Assembly: GCA_965178125.1 (NCBI GenBank)
Contig: OZ237763.1
Location: 806,001-870,000, forward strand
Origin: Bilabrum cf. latius
Lineage: Eukaryota > Bigyra: Bicosoecida > Bigyra > Bicosoecida
Direction: 5' to 3'
DNA length: 64,000 nucleotides
Position numbers and translations under genes: made by a program
Notes under the pieces: model-generated
Told to the model about the DNA's origin: nothing
The model's database searches: none
The model's input: only the letters and a program-made list of their open reading frames with translations
In this document: piece by piece, positions 21,488-31,940 of the stretch
How the letters are laid out: each line of letters opens with the position of its first letter
Position numbering within the stretch: position 1 is the stretch's first letter

Positions 21488-24400
21488 ATGGACGGGGACT
21501 TTGCCGGTAGTGGCCTCCAAGACCGCCACGGATCCCAGTACGCTGGCATGCAACAGCAAGGTGAAGACCAGGCTTGGGAGCGACACTACGACAAAGCATA
21601 GCGTCACTATTATTGGATTAATACTGTGACTGGTGACTCATAGTGGGAAGCTGCTCCGATGGAAGCGATGGTTGTGGTGGATCCACCAGCGAGCGAGGCT
21701 GCCGTGGTTTCACCAGCAGTCTCGTAGGTTGATAGTGGTACCGCCACCGACCATTCACGTCTAGTATAGGAAAGTACTGCAGAGAAGGCGATGGGTATGG
21801 TGGATCCACCAGCAAGCGAGGCTGCTGCGGCTTCATCGGTAGTCTCGTGCGTTGGCACTAGCGGAACGAGCTCATTGCGCTGGCAAGCAGTGTGGTCCAA
21901 GTCGAAGCAAAAAGTGTATTATTTTAATCGCGAGACTTAGAAAACGTCTTGGGAGCCTCCAGATGAACCGTTCGAGCCGCTGCCCGACAATACGGCTGCA
22001 CCTGGAGCCACCAGGTCAGCTGCCCTTCCTGCTGCAGTGGGCACGACTCCCAGCCGAGCGACTGCCACTGCCAGCGGCACCAAGAAGCTATATACTCCTC
22101 CGACAGGACAAGTCGCTGCAGGGGTGCACTCTGGCCCGACCGGAGCGGGGAGCCGCGAAACTCCCGGCCAAGGAGGTGCCGTTGCAGACTCACCTCACGC
22201 TGGATCTGCGGCAGGCACCCGCAGGGGCAGTGGTCCAGCGCCATCGCCGATAGACCCCCACCGCATGGCTGAACAGCTAGCAGACCGACTGCAGCAGCAG
22301 CGGGAGGAGCTGCAGCGTGCCTTCAGCGAGGAGAGGAGGAGAGCGGAGGAGGCAGCCCAGGCTGGGCTGGCCGAAATCAGGGAGGAGCTGGCGGCCGCGA
22401 GACAGGCGGCCGCAGAGGCAGCGGGGCAGGCGGCAGAGGCAGCACAGAGGGAGCGGGCGAGAGCCGACGCGGAGATCGAGCGGGCGGCGAGGGCGGGGGA
22501 GCAGGCGGCTGCGGCCAGGGAGCAGGCGGCTGCAGCGGCGGCTCGGTTGGAGGCGCAGGACTAGGCGCATGAGCGGGTGCAGAGGGAGAGACAGGATGGG
22601 GCTGCCGCGCTGCGTGAGGTGCAGCAGCTGGCTGACTAGAGGTAGACTGCCCTGGAGGGGGCTCGGAGGCACGTGGAGAGGGCAGCGTGGGGGGCATCGG
22701 CCGCGACGGGCGAGCTGAGGGCGGCGGTTCGTGCCGCCCGCAGCGTGCCTGCCGCTGGCAGTGGCACAGGGAGTGGGGAGCAGGACGGCAGGGCCGGTGA
22801 GGAGAAGGCCACTGGGCACGGGGAGGGAGAGGGGAAGCAGGACGAGGGCGTAGACAAAGACAAAGACGAGGCAGGGGGCGGTGAAGGGGCTGGGCTCGCA
22901 TCGGCAGCCCAGCTTCTGGAGCGCCGTGTGGAGTCTCTGGGGAAGCAGGCTGTGGAAGTGCAGGAAGCAGCAGCGGCTGCTGCAGCGAGGGCCCGACATG
23001 CCATTGACGCGGCCCGATAGGCAGAATCCAGTGCAAAGGAGGCCTCGGCCAGACTGGTGCAGGAGGAGGAGGCGAGGGCGGCGGCGGAGGGGCGAGCCGA
23101 GCAGGCAGCCAGGGAGGCACGGGAGGTTCGATAGGCGCTGCAGGCCGCCGAAGAGGCCCACAGAGCTGCTGCAGATAAGTTGAAGGCTAAATCTGAGGCA
23201 GATGCAGCGGCGAAGGTATAGGTAGCGCAAGGCTCCCACGACAGTCGCCCCCTTCCCCCTGGCCCACCCATTGGAAGCGACGAACTTCGCCGCGCGCGGG
23301 AGGAGGGCAGGAGGGAGGGTGCGGCCGAGGTGGAGGCCAGGCTGAGTGCCAGGGTGGAGGAGGCGCGGCGGGAGGCCACGGAGGAGGCGGCATCACTCAA
23401 GGCCTAGACATAGGCCAAGGCCTAGGCATCTGCGGATGCAGCCAGGCAGGGTCTTTAGGAGGAGGTGCGATCGCTGCGGGCCAGGCTGGACGAGGCAGAG
23501 GCAGAGGCCACCAGGGCGCAGGAGACCAGCGAGCGGCAGCAGCGCCGCGCAGAGGCCGCAGAGCAGAGGGCAGACTCGGCGCGGGAGGAGGCCGAGAAGG
23601 CACGAGAGGCTAAGACCAGCGCGTTGCAGGCCGCCGAGGCCGCCTACAGAGCGGAGCTGAAGCGTGCGCTGGATGAGGCCGCGGCTCGATTTCAAGAGCA
23701 GAAGCAGGCGGCAGTGGGCGCAGCAGAAGCCGCGGAGAGGCAGCGACTACAGGCGCGCGTGGCAGAGGTAGAGCAGGCCGCCGCTGCCCGCTGCCAGGCC
23801 GCGGCAGAGGAAGCCGCTGCCGCCGAGCGCAAGAAGGGTGAGGCACAGGCAGCGGCACTGCGCGCCGATGCAGAGAGCGCCCGGCAGCAGGCCCGGCGGG
23901 AGGCTACACTGCGGCGCGCGGCTCACAACAAGGTGCTGGAACTGCAGGGGAACATCCGGGTGTTCGCGCGCATTCGGCCCGTGCTGGAGGTGGATCGAAG
24001 GGCAGGCGAGGCTCAGGCACGAGATGTGACGAGCGTGCAGGACGACGGGAAGGTGGAGCTTCGGTTCAGCAAGCTGGAGGCGCTGGGGGATGGGGGGGCG
24101 GGAGCGGGGCTCGGTGTGTCTTCGGGAGCCGCCAGTGCCAGCGAAGAGAGGCATGCCTTCGCCTTTGACCGCGCCTTCGGAGCTGACAGCAGACAGGAGG
24201 AAGTCTGGGCGGAAGTGGCACCCATGGTGCAGTCGGTGGCGGACGGGTACAACGGCTGTATCTTCGCCTATGGGCAGACGGGCTCCGGGAAGACGCACAC
24301 GATGGAGGGAGATCTCGAGGACCCGGGAGTCAACCGAAGGGCGCTGCAGATGCTCGTGGATGTGGTGGTCAAAGAGGATCTGGGGGAGGTCGAGTAGGTG

Positions 24401-25273
24401 GACAAGGTTGCAGCGGACACCCCGAGGAGCGACAAGAGCGGGGGCAGCGCTGGTGCTTCGACGCCCACTTCTTTGCCCATCGTCAGGCCTCAGCTGCTGC
24501 TGAGCGTGCTGGAGATCCACAATGAGAAGGTGCGAGACCTACTGGCGCCAAGGGGCCGCAAGGGGGCGGATTCGCTGGACTTGCGGGCCTCAAGAGATGG
24601 GGGCGTGAGGGCAGAGGGACTGACTCACGTGCGGGTCAGGAGCCAGAAGGAGGCCCAGGCGCTGCTGCTTCAGGCGGGCAGGCACAGGAGCGTGGGTGGG
24701 CACGACATGAACGCGCACTCGAGCCGGTCCCACCTAGTGGTGACCGCCACGCTGACGGTGCCTCGGCCCGGCGGCAAGGTGACGAGCTCCCGGCTGCACC
24801 TGGTCGACCTCGCGGGGTCGGAGAGGGTGCGCAAGACGGGGGCTGGCGGGGCTCGGCTCAAGGAGGCTCAGCACATCAACAAGAGCCTAAGCGCGCTGGG
24901 GAATGTGGTGGAGGCGCTGGCCTCGAGGCAGAGAGCGGCGGGGAGCGGCGGGTCTGCCTCGGGCGGGGGCGGGCACGTGCCGTTCCGGAACAGCAAGCTG
25001 ACGCACCTTCTGCAAGGGGCCCTCTCGGGGAACAGCAAGGTGCTCATGTTCGTGAACGCGTCGCCCAGCCTGTACAACGCGTCCGAGACGCTCTCGTCCC
25101 TCAAATTCGCGCTGCGGTGCAGGGCAGTCAGGCTTGGGGTGGCCCGGCGAGGTGTGCAGGACAAGTGGCAGGCAGAGGCCGAGATGCTGAGGAGGAGGGT
25201 GCGGGAGCTGGAGAGGCAGCTGGCGGCGGCTGGGGATGGGGCTGGGGCTGGGGCTAGGACGGGCGGGACTTGA
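21488..25273 (+). CDS. Kinesin-14 (C-terminal motor) with two N-terminal WW domains (1,261 aa)
   Basis: ATG 21488 to TGA 25271-25273 in one frame containing sixteen TAG codons (21599, 21641, 21725, 21767, 21938, 22562, 22637, 22643, 23018, 23132, 23219, 23405, 23411, 23423, 23456, 24395). Residues about 29-57 form a WW domain (AWERHYDKA-TAG-RHYYW, then INTVTGDS-TAG-WEAAP) and about 132-158 a second (WQAVWSKSKQKVYYFNRET-TAG-KTSWEPP). Each is flanked by a duplicated VDPPASEA segment. A long Ala/Glu/Arg coiled coil follows. The neck ELQGNIRVFARIRP at about residue 818 directly precedes the motor, the order specific to minus-end-directed kinesin-14. Motor motifs are intact: P-loop GQTGSGKT (929), switch I NAHSSRSH (1075), switch II DLAGSER (1107), HINKSLSALGNV. 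It should crosslink or transport along microtubules, with WW domains binding Pro-rich partners. Starting at the GTG at 22037 would lose both WW domains. Confidence 0.9.
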
Positions 25274-25400
25274 GCAAACAGCAGTGCATGCCCCACTTGA
25301 TACCCTGGATCCAGTGCATGATGATTCAAGCACGATCGGACTGGATACTGTCACATTTTATTACTCGAGATTTAAATCTAGAATCTTGATCCAGCTCAAG

Positions 25401-28400
25401 TCACGACCTCGCCCCTGACGAAGGCGCTTCCCCCCTGCCCCGTCTCTCCTGCTACACCGCGCGCAGGTGCCTGCCCAGCCCCGCCGCAGCATCCACGACC
25501 GGCCCATCCCTGGCCAATGAGCCGCCCATGGACTCGCCGGGCCTGCCCTATGGCGGCGGCCTGCCCTCCTCCCCAAGCACCCTCCGCTGGAGCTCTGCCA
25601 CGAAGAGAGCTCTGTCCTGCGGCTCCACGAAGGGAAGCATGGCCGCAGCAAGGGCGGGGCGGGGGGACAGAGCAGCTGCCGCGGTCTGCCAGAGGGCCTG
25701 CTGGGCTCCGTCCACAGCCTGGGGCCCCGCCCCCTCTGCGATCAACTGGTTCAGCCGGCGGGCAGCTGCTTCGACCCCCCTTGCCTGCGGGCTGGCCTCA
25801 CCAAAGGTCTGGCGTAGAGCACGCCAGAAGGTCACGGCATCCGTTGGAGTCAGCTGGGTCTGCTCGGCCGACTCTTGCTGCAAGCGAGCCATGCGGGCCT
25901 CTGCACGGGTGGGCCTGCGCGGGTGCGGCGGGTGGTGATGATGGTGGTGGCTCTACCCCTTCGCATCTGCCTGCTTGCCCTGCTGCCCCGCCGCCCCGCT
26001 CGCCCTGCCCAGCGGCCCCATCACCGGTGCGGGCTCCTCAGCAGTGGGAGCCAGCGCCAGTGCTTGAGCCACCACGGCTTCTGCTTGCCGGTCCGCTGCT
26101 TTGAGCACCGCAGCGCGATACCTCTCGGGGTCCTCGCCCTCAGGTGGCACGGCAGGGCCCAGTCTATCCCTGCCCCCGCTGCTGCTGGCCTTGCCACTGG
26201 ACGCACCGGCCCCAGTCCTGCCCGAGGCCCCGCTCCGCGCACGGGGATACGTGTGCTGGGCTGAGCCCGCCCCGGATGAGGCTCGAGAGGATGCCTGTTT
26301 CTGCACCGATCCAGCCGACTTGCCCCCTGCCAGCGCCACAGTGAACGGATCTGCAGCGGGTCCCTCGGCCCCCTTCACCGGCCGGCTGAACGCGATCACC
26401 CCCGCATCCGTCTCAGTCACCTTCCTGAGCTCCTCCAGCGCGCCCCACTAGCCCACGATGCCCCGCAGCAGCGCGGCCCTCTCTTGGACCCCTTTGCTGC
26501 CCGTGCTCCTTGCGGCCTTCTCCAGGGTATCCACGGGATCAACCGCCACTCGCACGGCGGGAGGCATGGCCGGGTAGGTCCCTGCCTTGGTGCCCATGGC
26601 CTGCCTGGCCACGCGCCGCCAGAACTCCTGCTCCCGCGCAGAGTTGCGCCCGTCCCCAACCCTTGGAGGCGGTGCTGCCAGCCCGGGCCCGTCGTGCGTC
26701 GCTGCATCCGTTCCATTGGCAGCAGGCAGCCCCGCTGGTATGGGCCAGGGCTCTCCTCCCGCACGAGCAGGCAGCAGCAGCCCAGTGCCACTCCCCGGCG
26801 GGGCACAGCCTTCCTCCACGAAGACCCCAGTGGAGGCCAGCCCGCGCCTGAGCTGCTCCTTGGCCTGCTCTGGAGACAGCCCATTCAGCTCCAGTTCAAG
26901 GTCTTGCTGAGGCTCCTCCTCCTCCTGCTCCTGACCCCCGCTACCCTCGCCCCCTTCCTCCTCCTCCGCATCGGCCACAGGGTCCGCTGCTCCCTCAGGT
27001 GGGGCAGGCACCACGGAGGCCAGCGCTGCCATGAGAGCAGAGGACCCGCGGGACTGACCCTCCTGCCCATCCTCCTCCATGAGCTCCTGACCCGCCCGCA
27101 GCACCTTGCGGCTGCCTGCCTTGCCTCCGCCCCTGCCCCTGCTCCTGCTCTTGCCCCCATCGCGGCCCGCCAAGACGCCCCGCCTTCGAAGCGCCCGACC
27201 GGCCTCCGCGTGAAATCGGAAGGATTCGGAGCCGTTGTGCGCCCCGCCCTGCATCTGTAGCGGGGGCGGGCAGCAGTCGAGGCACGTCCAGAACGGCTGC
27301 ATCCTAGCCAGCTCGAAGCGCACGTAGGACCTGCGAGTGCGGTACGTCTCCACATCCACGCGGAAGCAGCGCCCGCACACAGACCTCCTGCACGCGCTGA
27401 CAGAGCACCAGAGCAGCGCCCCTGTCTCGAACACGTCCAGGCACAGCGAGCACAGCGCCTGTCCCCGGCCCACGAACCAGGCCCCTGGCACCTTGCTGCT
27501 CAGCGACTGCATCGCAACTGCAGCGGCACCCTGCGCGCGAGCGGCGCGGGTGGCGGCACGTGCGCTGCGCCTGCGGCCCGGGCCTACGTGCATCTCCCCC
27601 GCGGCTGCCTCTGCATCCGCCTCGATGCGGGCCGTCTCGGCCTCTGCTCGCGCTCTCGCCGCTAGCTCCGTGGCCTCTCTGGCGGCCTGGTCCACTGGGC
27701 CCAGCCGCTGCTGCCTCCACCTCTTGCGCGCGTAGAAGAGGTGCACCACGTCCGTAGTGGGGCGGCCCAGCAGCGCAGCGACACGGTGAAACTCCTTGCC
27801 GTACTGTGTGACGAGCACTGCGAAGAGGTCGAGCTCGCCTTGCGACCATGGCCTGGGGGCGGGGCCCTCCCCCTCGTCCTCCTAGGGGTCCAGGGGGACA
27901 CCCCCGCGCTCGGGGTGGGGGCGGCGGTCAGCGCCCGGGGACCGCAGGGAGGCGGGCACGGCCGGGTCAGGCAGCCACGTGGCCTGGTACTCCCGCCCCA
28001 CCCTCGTGCGGCGGTACTTGTCCTCGTCCTCGCCAGCCGCTCGCATGCGCAGCTGCTGGGACGTGTCCGCGGCCGAGCCGGCTGGTGCTGCGGCTGGGGC
28101 TGGAGCTGCGGCTGGGGCTGGAGCTGGGGCTGGTGCTGGTGATGGTGCTGGTGCTTGGGTGGTTGCAGCTGTGCCAGGGTCTGCTGCATCCGGTCCGGCC
28201 TGATCGTCGCTAGCCATGGGGGCAGAGGAGGCAGAGGCAGCAGACTCTGCGTGACCTGGCGCGGGGTCGCCCTCTCCGTCCTCCATGGCAGCCTGTGCAG
28301 ATGGCATCTCACCCTCCCCCTCCTTGCCCTCGTTCGCTGGACCATCTGAACCATCCTCCTTGCCCCCGTTCGCTGGACCATCTGAACCATCCTCCTTGCC

Positions 28401-29639
28401 CTCGCCCCCACTATCCTCACCGCTTGAGTCCTCCAGCAAATCCCGGAGCATGGGCTCCACGTGATCCCGGAGCCCAGGCACCCTCAGCAGCCCCTCTGCC
28501 TGACTCGCCCACCCCGTCACGTTGTCAGTGACAGGGGGCAGCGGGACCGCCAGCACGTCCGACTGGCGCCCCGCCACAGCCTGGGTGAGGGCAGCAGCGG
28601 CTCGCAGGTGCGTGTGGTCCGCCGAAGCCATGATGCGGGCTGCGTCCTCCTCGGGGATGGGCCGCACGCTGAGCAGCCTGGGCTCGATGGTCCCAGCGCA
28701 GCCCACCGACGGCAGCTCGGGTAGGCTCGGGGGCACCACCGGGGGCTCGCTCTCATCTGGTGGGGGATCCTCAGAGCGAAATTCTTGCGGGACGTCTTCA
28801 GCTAGCAACGCCTGTAGGGGCACAAGAGCCCGGCGGTGGCGCCGTGGCAGCACCACGGTGCCCTGAGGCCCGGTAAAGAATCCGACAGCGGCAGCGCCAG
28901 CCAAGTGCGGCATCTTGCTTTCGCTGTCATCGCTACCGCTGGCCGTGGCTTTGCTCCCATGTGTGTTGGGTTTGGCTGCAGGCGTGACCACGGCAAGCTT
29001 CACAGGTCCGACAACTGTCGATAGCGGGATGCAATCTCGTTCGTACGACAGAACGACGCTAGTTCGCGCTCGCTGCTTCTTAGCAGATCCATTCTTGCCA
29101 GCTCCTGATTTCTGATCTTTGGCAGGGAGCGCTAGAATTTCTGTCGCCTCGTCGGTTGCTTTACCCTCTAGGTCAACGAGCGTCTGCTCCGCCTCGAGCA
29201 CCGCCCGGACAAAATCTGCTGCCTCCCCGGACACCTTATTTCCCAGCGATGCGGAATACGCGGATGCCGACTCTTGCTGCGATTTTGGCTACAATAGACC
29301 TCCGCGAACAGCTGAATGTGCCTGTACTGCAAGAATCCCGAGCGCTTCCTCAGTAGTAGGAAGCCATCGGACCTTGGCTGCCATGACTTCCCCGCGTTGC
29401 ACAAGGGATTCAATGAGCGCAAATGAGGTCGGTCGTTTGCTTCCTTCGCTTGATTGGGTTCGAACGCTCGCTGCAACGGCTCCATCGGGGCCAGGCACGC
29501 CGCCCTTGCTATCGATCCTGCGGACCTCGATGGCATCCCCGACCGCTATCAACGTAGACCCAGCTTGAGCTGCCCAATACTCGATCTCACTGCGGCGGCC
29601 TCTTGCTAGTCGAACCTCCCCTGCCCATTCAAACGCCAT
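25401..29639 (-). CDS. BAH-ELM2-SANT-zinc finger chromatin protein, MTA-like (1,412 aa)
   Basis: ATG 29639 to TGA 25403-25401, one frame with TAG at 29289, 27882, 26448, 25953 and 25548. The N-terminus resembles a BAH domain split by an insertion: STLIAVGDAIEVRR, then FALIESLVQRGEVMAAKVRW, then LSYERDCIPLSTVVGPVKLA. Near residue 550 RRTRVGREYQATWLPDP matches the ELM2 start, and a SANT domain follows (WSQGELDLFAVLVTQYGKEF, then HRVAALLGRPTTDVVHLFYA), with TAG 27882 between them. BAH-ELM2-SANT order is that of metastasis-associated (MTA) and related corepressors, where ELM2-SANT recruits class I histone deacetylase. A Cys-rich finger (CSLCLDVFETGALLWCSVSA ... CGRCFR ... FWTCLDCC, about 730-790) replaces the GATA finger of MTA and looks PHD/ADD-like. 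Acidic and Ala/Pro-rich linkers fill the rest. The ELM2-SANT assignment is firm; BAH is weaker. Confidence 0.75.
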
Positions 29640-29889
29640 CCTGGTGTCCCACTACTCGCTTTGCACGAGCCCACACCCGCCTGGTGCTAGTGTGTAGTTG
29701 TGCGGCTGACCGATTGAGTCGGGCTCTAGTTGCCTAGCGTTACCTCTGCAAAAGCGCTACAAGTAGTTCAAGCAGCAACGGCTCGACAGACACCCCTGGG
29801 AAACCCCCGTCCCTCCCAAGCTTTCAAGGTGCTGTGCACCTTTCCTCATCCAGTCACCTCGTTCCCTCGGTTGTAACCATTATTCGAAG
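29640..29889. promoter_or_regulatory. Divergent promoter region
   Basis: About 250 bases between the starts of the BAH-ELM2-SANT gene (minus) and the ATP-grasp gene (plus), expected to hold both promoters. No specific element recognised. Confidence 0.4.
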
Positions 29890-31884
29890 ATGAAGATTAA
29901 TCATGTCCTTCATCACCCCAAAGTGAGCCCCTATCCCAAACGAATCTGGACAGATCTGATGGACGCATTGGCTTTTGCAGGGCTGAGTGGGGCTGCGGCG
30001 TTCTTCCTCCAAAAATTGCACGCATACAGACTCCGTCGGTCTGCTCGACGAAATGGATCGATCGGAGCAGTTTCAAGCAACGAAGTCTTAGTGCATGCGG
30101 TTGAAGAAGGAAGGCTGCCGCACACCGTGCTTTTGTCGTGCAAGCTACTTGTGACGATGCCGTCACATCGCTATGCGATTGCGGCATGTAGCGGCTCCAC
30201 GGATGGACCAGAACCCTTGTCTACAACCACGGGAGCCGCCGCCAACCGATTTGGCGACACGCATATCGACGATTTGGAGCTTTGGAAAAAATTGAAGGTC
30301 CACCGTGTCCCATTTGTTGAACTGGATTGGCGTAGTGCTGCTGAGCTGACGAGAAGGGGTGAATTGGATTGGGCTGGAGTGCGCCAGGCCATGGTTCGAA
30401 GCACTTGGGACTACTCAGAATCGCCGGAGGTTTCGCAACAGTTTACAGCTTTCTTGCGCGAGTTGGAAACAGGACATGCTGTTACTGTTGCTAATTCTTC
30501 CGCTCTTGTGGACTGGAATTGCGACAAATCCAAGTACATTCCAGCACTAGCAGCAGCCGGGGTTCGAACGGTGCCAGTGCTGCCGCTTCGACCCACGTCA
30601 GCGGCTACGAAAAGTATAGAGGCAGGGTTCTCCCCTGCTGAGCGGCGAGTGAGCAGTCTGATCCAGTCCAATGAGAGGCTTACCAAGCGCGGTGTCGTGG
30701 TGAAGCCAGCGATTGGGGGGGGCTCCAGGGGGGTGGTGTTGGTGCGCCGCGAGGATGGAGGTACCGTGACACTGGCAGAAAAGAGCAGCCTGGGGCCCGA
30801 GGGCTCCGGCAGTCTGGATGGGGATGCGCTGAGCCATGCCGATGCCCTTGCCGCGCTCTCTGGAGGTGCCACCCCCTTGCCCGAGGAAGAGGCCCGCTGG
30901 CCAGAGGAGGCGAGGGCGTGCCCTCGGCTGGATCGGAGGGAGGCCTGTGGGGAGGCAGCGGGGGATGAGGAAGAGCCCGAGGCAGGGGTAGCAGTGCCCC
31001 CCTCGGTGTGGGTCTGGCTTGCTGGCAGCAGTGGGGACGAGGCTACGATAGGTGCTGGTGCTGGTGCTGGTGCTGGTGCTGGTGCTGGTGCTGGTGCTGG
31101 TGCTGGTGCTGGTGCTGGTGCTGGTGCTGGTGCTGGTGCTGGTGCTGGTGCTGGTGCTGGTGCTGGTGCTGGTGCTGGTGCTGGTGCTGGTGCTGGTGCT
31201 GGTGCTGGTGCTGGTGCTGGTGCTGGTGCTGGTGCTGGTGCTGGTGTAGGCGGAGGGTACGTCGTCCCGAGACTGTCCTCGCAGGTGGTGCGCATATCGA
31301 TCGGCGATTGGAGCGGGCAGTGGTCAGGTCGCACTGAGACTCTACTCGTCAGTCCGCTCTGGCCGACAGTGGCCACTCACGGCGAGCGCACGGTTATCTT
31401 GGTCATGGACGATGTGCTCTGGCTCGCCCAACCCATCGGCGATCCGGCGTACCGGGTAACCCACAGTTTTGCCAAGCTGCCTGGCTCTCGAGAGGACGTG
31501 CGGGTGCAGGCGGAATTTGGGGGCTTCGAGCGGCCCTACCCAGTGGACCCCGAGGAGGAGCGGCTGGCTAGGCTGGCTGTCTCGGTGGCGGCCAGAGCTG
31601 CGGCTGCAGGTCGAGGCAGGCCCAGGCCGGAATGGCCCTGGTTCGCCCGCGTGGACATGCTTGTGGACCCTGACAGCGAGGAGGGGCTGCCGGCTATCCT
31701 GGAGCTGGAGCTCATCGAGCCATCTCTCTTCTTTGGGCTGCAGGGAACTCGGGCGGTTGAGGAGTGCAGTGGCAATGTGACCGGAGCGGCGGAGGGGCGG
31801 CGGGATGGCGCCACTGGGGGGAAGCAAACAGTCGAGGCTCTATCGAATCTATTGTGTAGGCTCGCCGTGCCGTGTCCGGTGTGA
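29890..31884 (+). CDS. ATP-grasp ligase-like protein with (Gly-Ala)32 insertion (664 aa)
   Basis: ATG 29890 to TGA 31882-31884, no TAG codon, no intron. The domain matches the RimK/glutathione-synthetase-like ATP-grasp family common in bacteria: RSTWDYSESPEVSQQF, ALVDWNCDKSKYIPALAAAG, GVVVKPAIGGGSRGVV (glycine-rich nucleotide loop) and the C-terminal WFARVDMLVD with AILELELIEPSLFF (metal-binding Glu cluster). Such enzymes join a carboxylate to an amine or thiol with ATP; the substrate here is unknown. A 32-copy GGTGCT array (31051-31242) inserts a Gly-Ala repeat between the two ATP-grasp halves, in a loop position. The N-terminal 100 residues are extra and contain a weak hydrophobic stretch (ALAFAGLSGAAAFFLQ). 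Similarity to a bacterial-type family and absence of TAG are compatible with gene transfer, but neither proves it. Confidence 0.8.
   Translation: MKINHVLHHPKVSPYPKRIWTDLMDALAFAGLSGAAAFFLQKLHAYRLRRSARRNGSIGAVSSNEVLVHAVEEGRLPHTVLLSCKLLVTMPSHRYAIAACSGSTDGPEPLSTTTGAAANRFGDTHIDDLELWKKLKVHRVPFVELDWRSAAELTRRGELDWAGVRQAMVRSTWDYSESPEVSQQFTAFLRELETGHAVTVANSSALVDWNCDKSKYIPALAAAGVRTVPVLPLRPTSAATKSIEAGFSPAERRVSSLIQSNERLTKRGVVVKPAIGGGSRGVVLVRREDGGTVTLAEKSSLGPEGSGSLDGDALSHADALAALSGGATPLPEEEARWPEEARACPRLDRREACGEAAGDEEEPEAGVAVPPSVWVWLAGSSGDEATIGAGAGAGAGAGAGAGAGAGAGAGAGAGAGAGAGAGAGAGAGAGAGAGAGAGAGAGAGAGAGAGAGVGGGYVVPRLSSQVVRISIGDWSGQWSGRTETLLVSPLWPTVATHGERTVILVMDDVLWLAQPIGDPAYRVTHSFAKLPGSREDVRVQAEFGGFERPYPVDPEEERLARLAVSVAARAAAAGRGRPRPEWPWFARVDMLVDPDSEEGLPAILELELIEPSLFFGLQGTRAVEECSGNVTGAAEGRRDGATGGKQTVEALSNLLCRLAVPCPV
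31051..31242. repeat. GGTGCT hexanucleotide array (32 perfect copies)
   Basis: Thirty-two uninterrupted GGTGCT units inside the ATP-grasp gene, in frame as Gly-Ala. The purity suggests recent expansion by slippage. The minus strand reads Ala-Pro or Ser-Thr type dipeptides and is not coding. Confidence 0.97.
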
Positions 31885-31940
31885 ACAAAAGCAACAAATG
31901 CAGGTGTGCATCATGATCCTATCAATTTGCAGCATTGTAC

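Noticed and set aside
21610-21900. Minus-strand ORF with a repeated Ser/Ala-Gly-Gly pattern
   Set aside because: It is antisense to the WW-domain part of the kinesin and starts at TTG. The plus strand gives two recognisable WW domains over the same bases.
31008-31337. ORFs of repeated Cys-Trp or Leu-Val dipeptides
   Set aside because: Other frames of the GGTGCT array inside the ATP-grasp gene.
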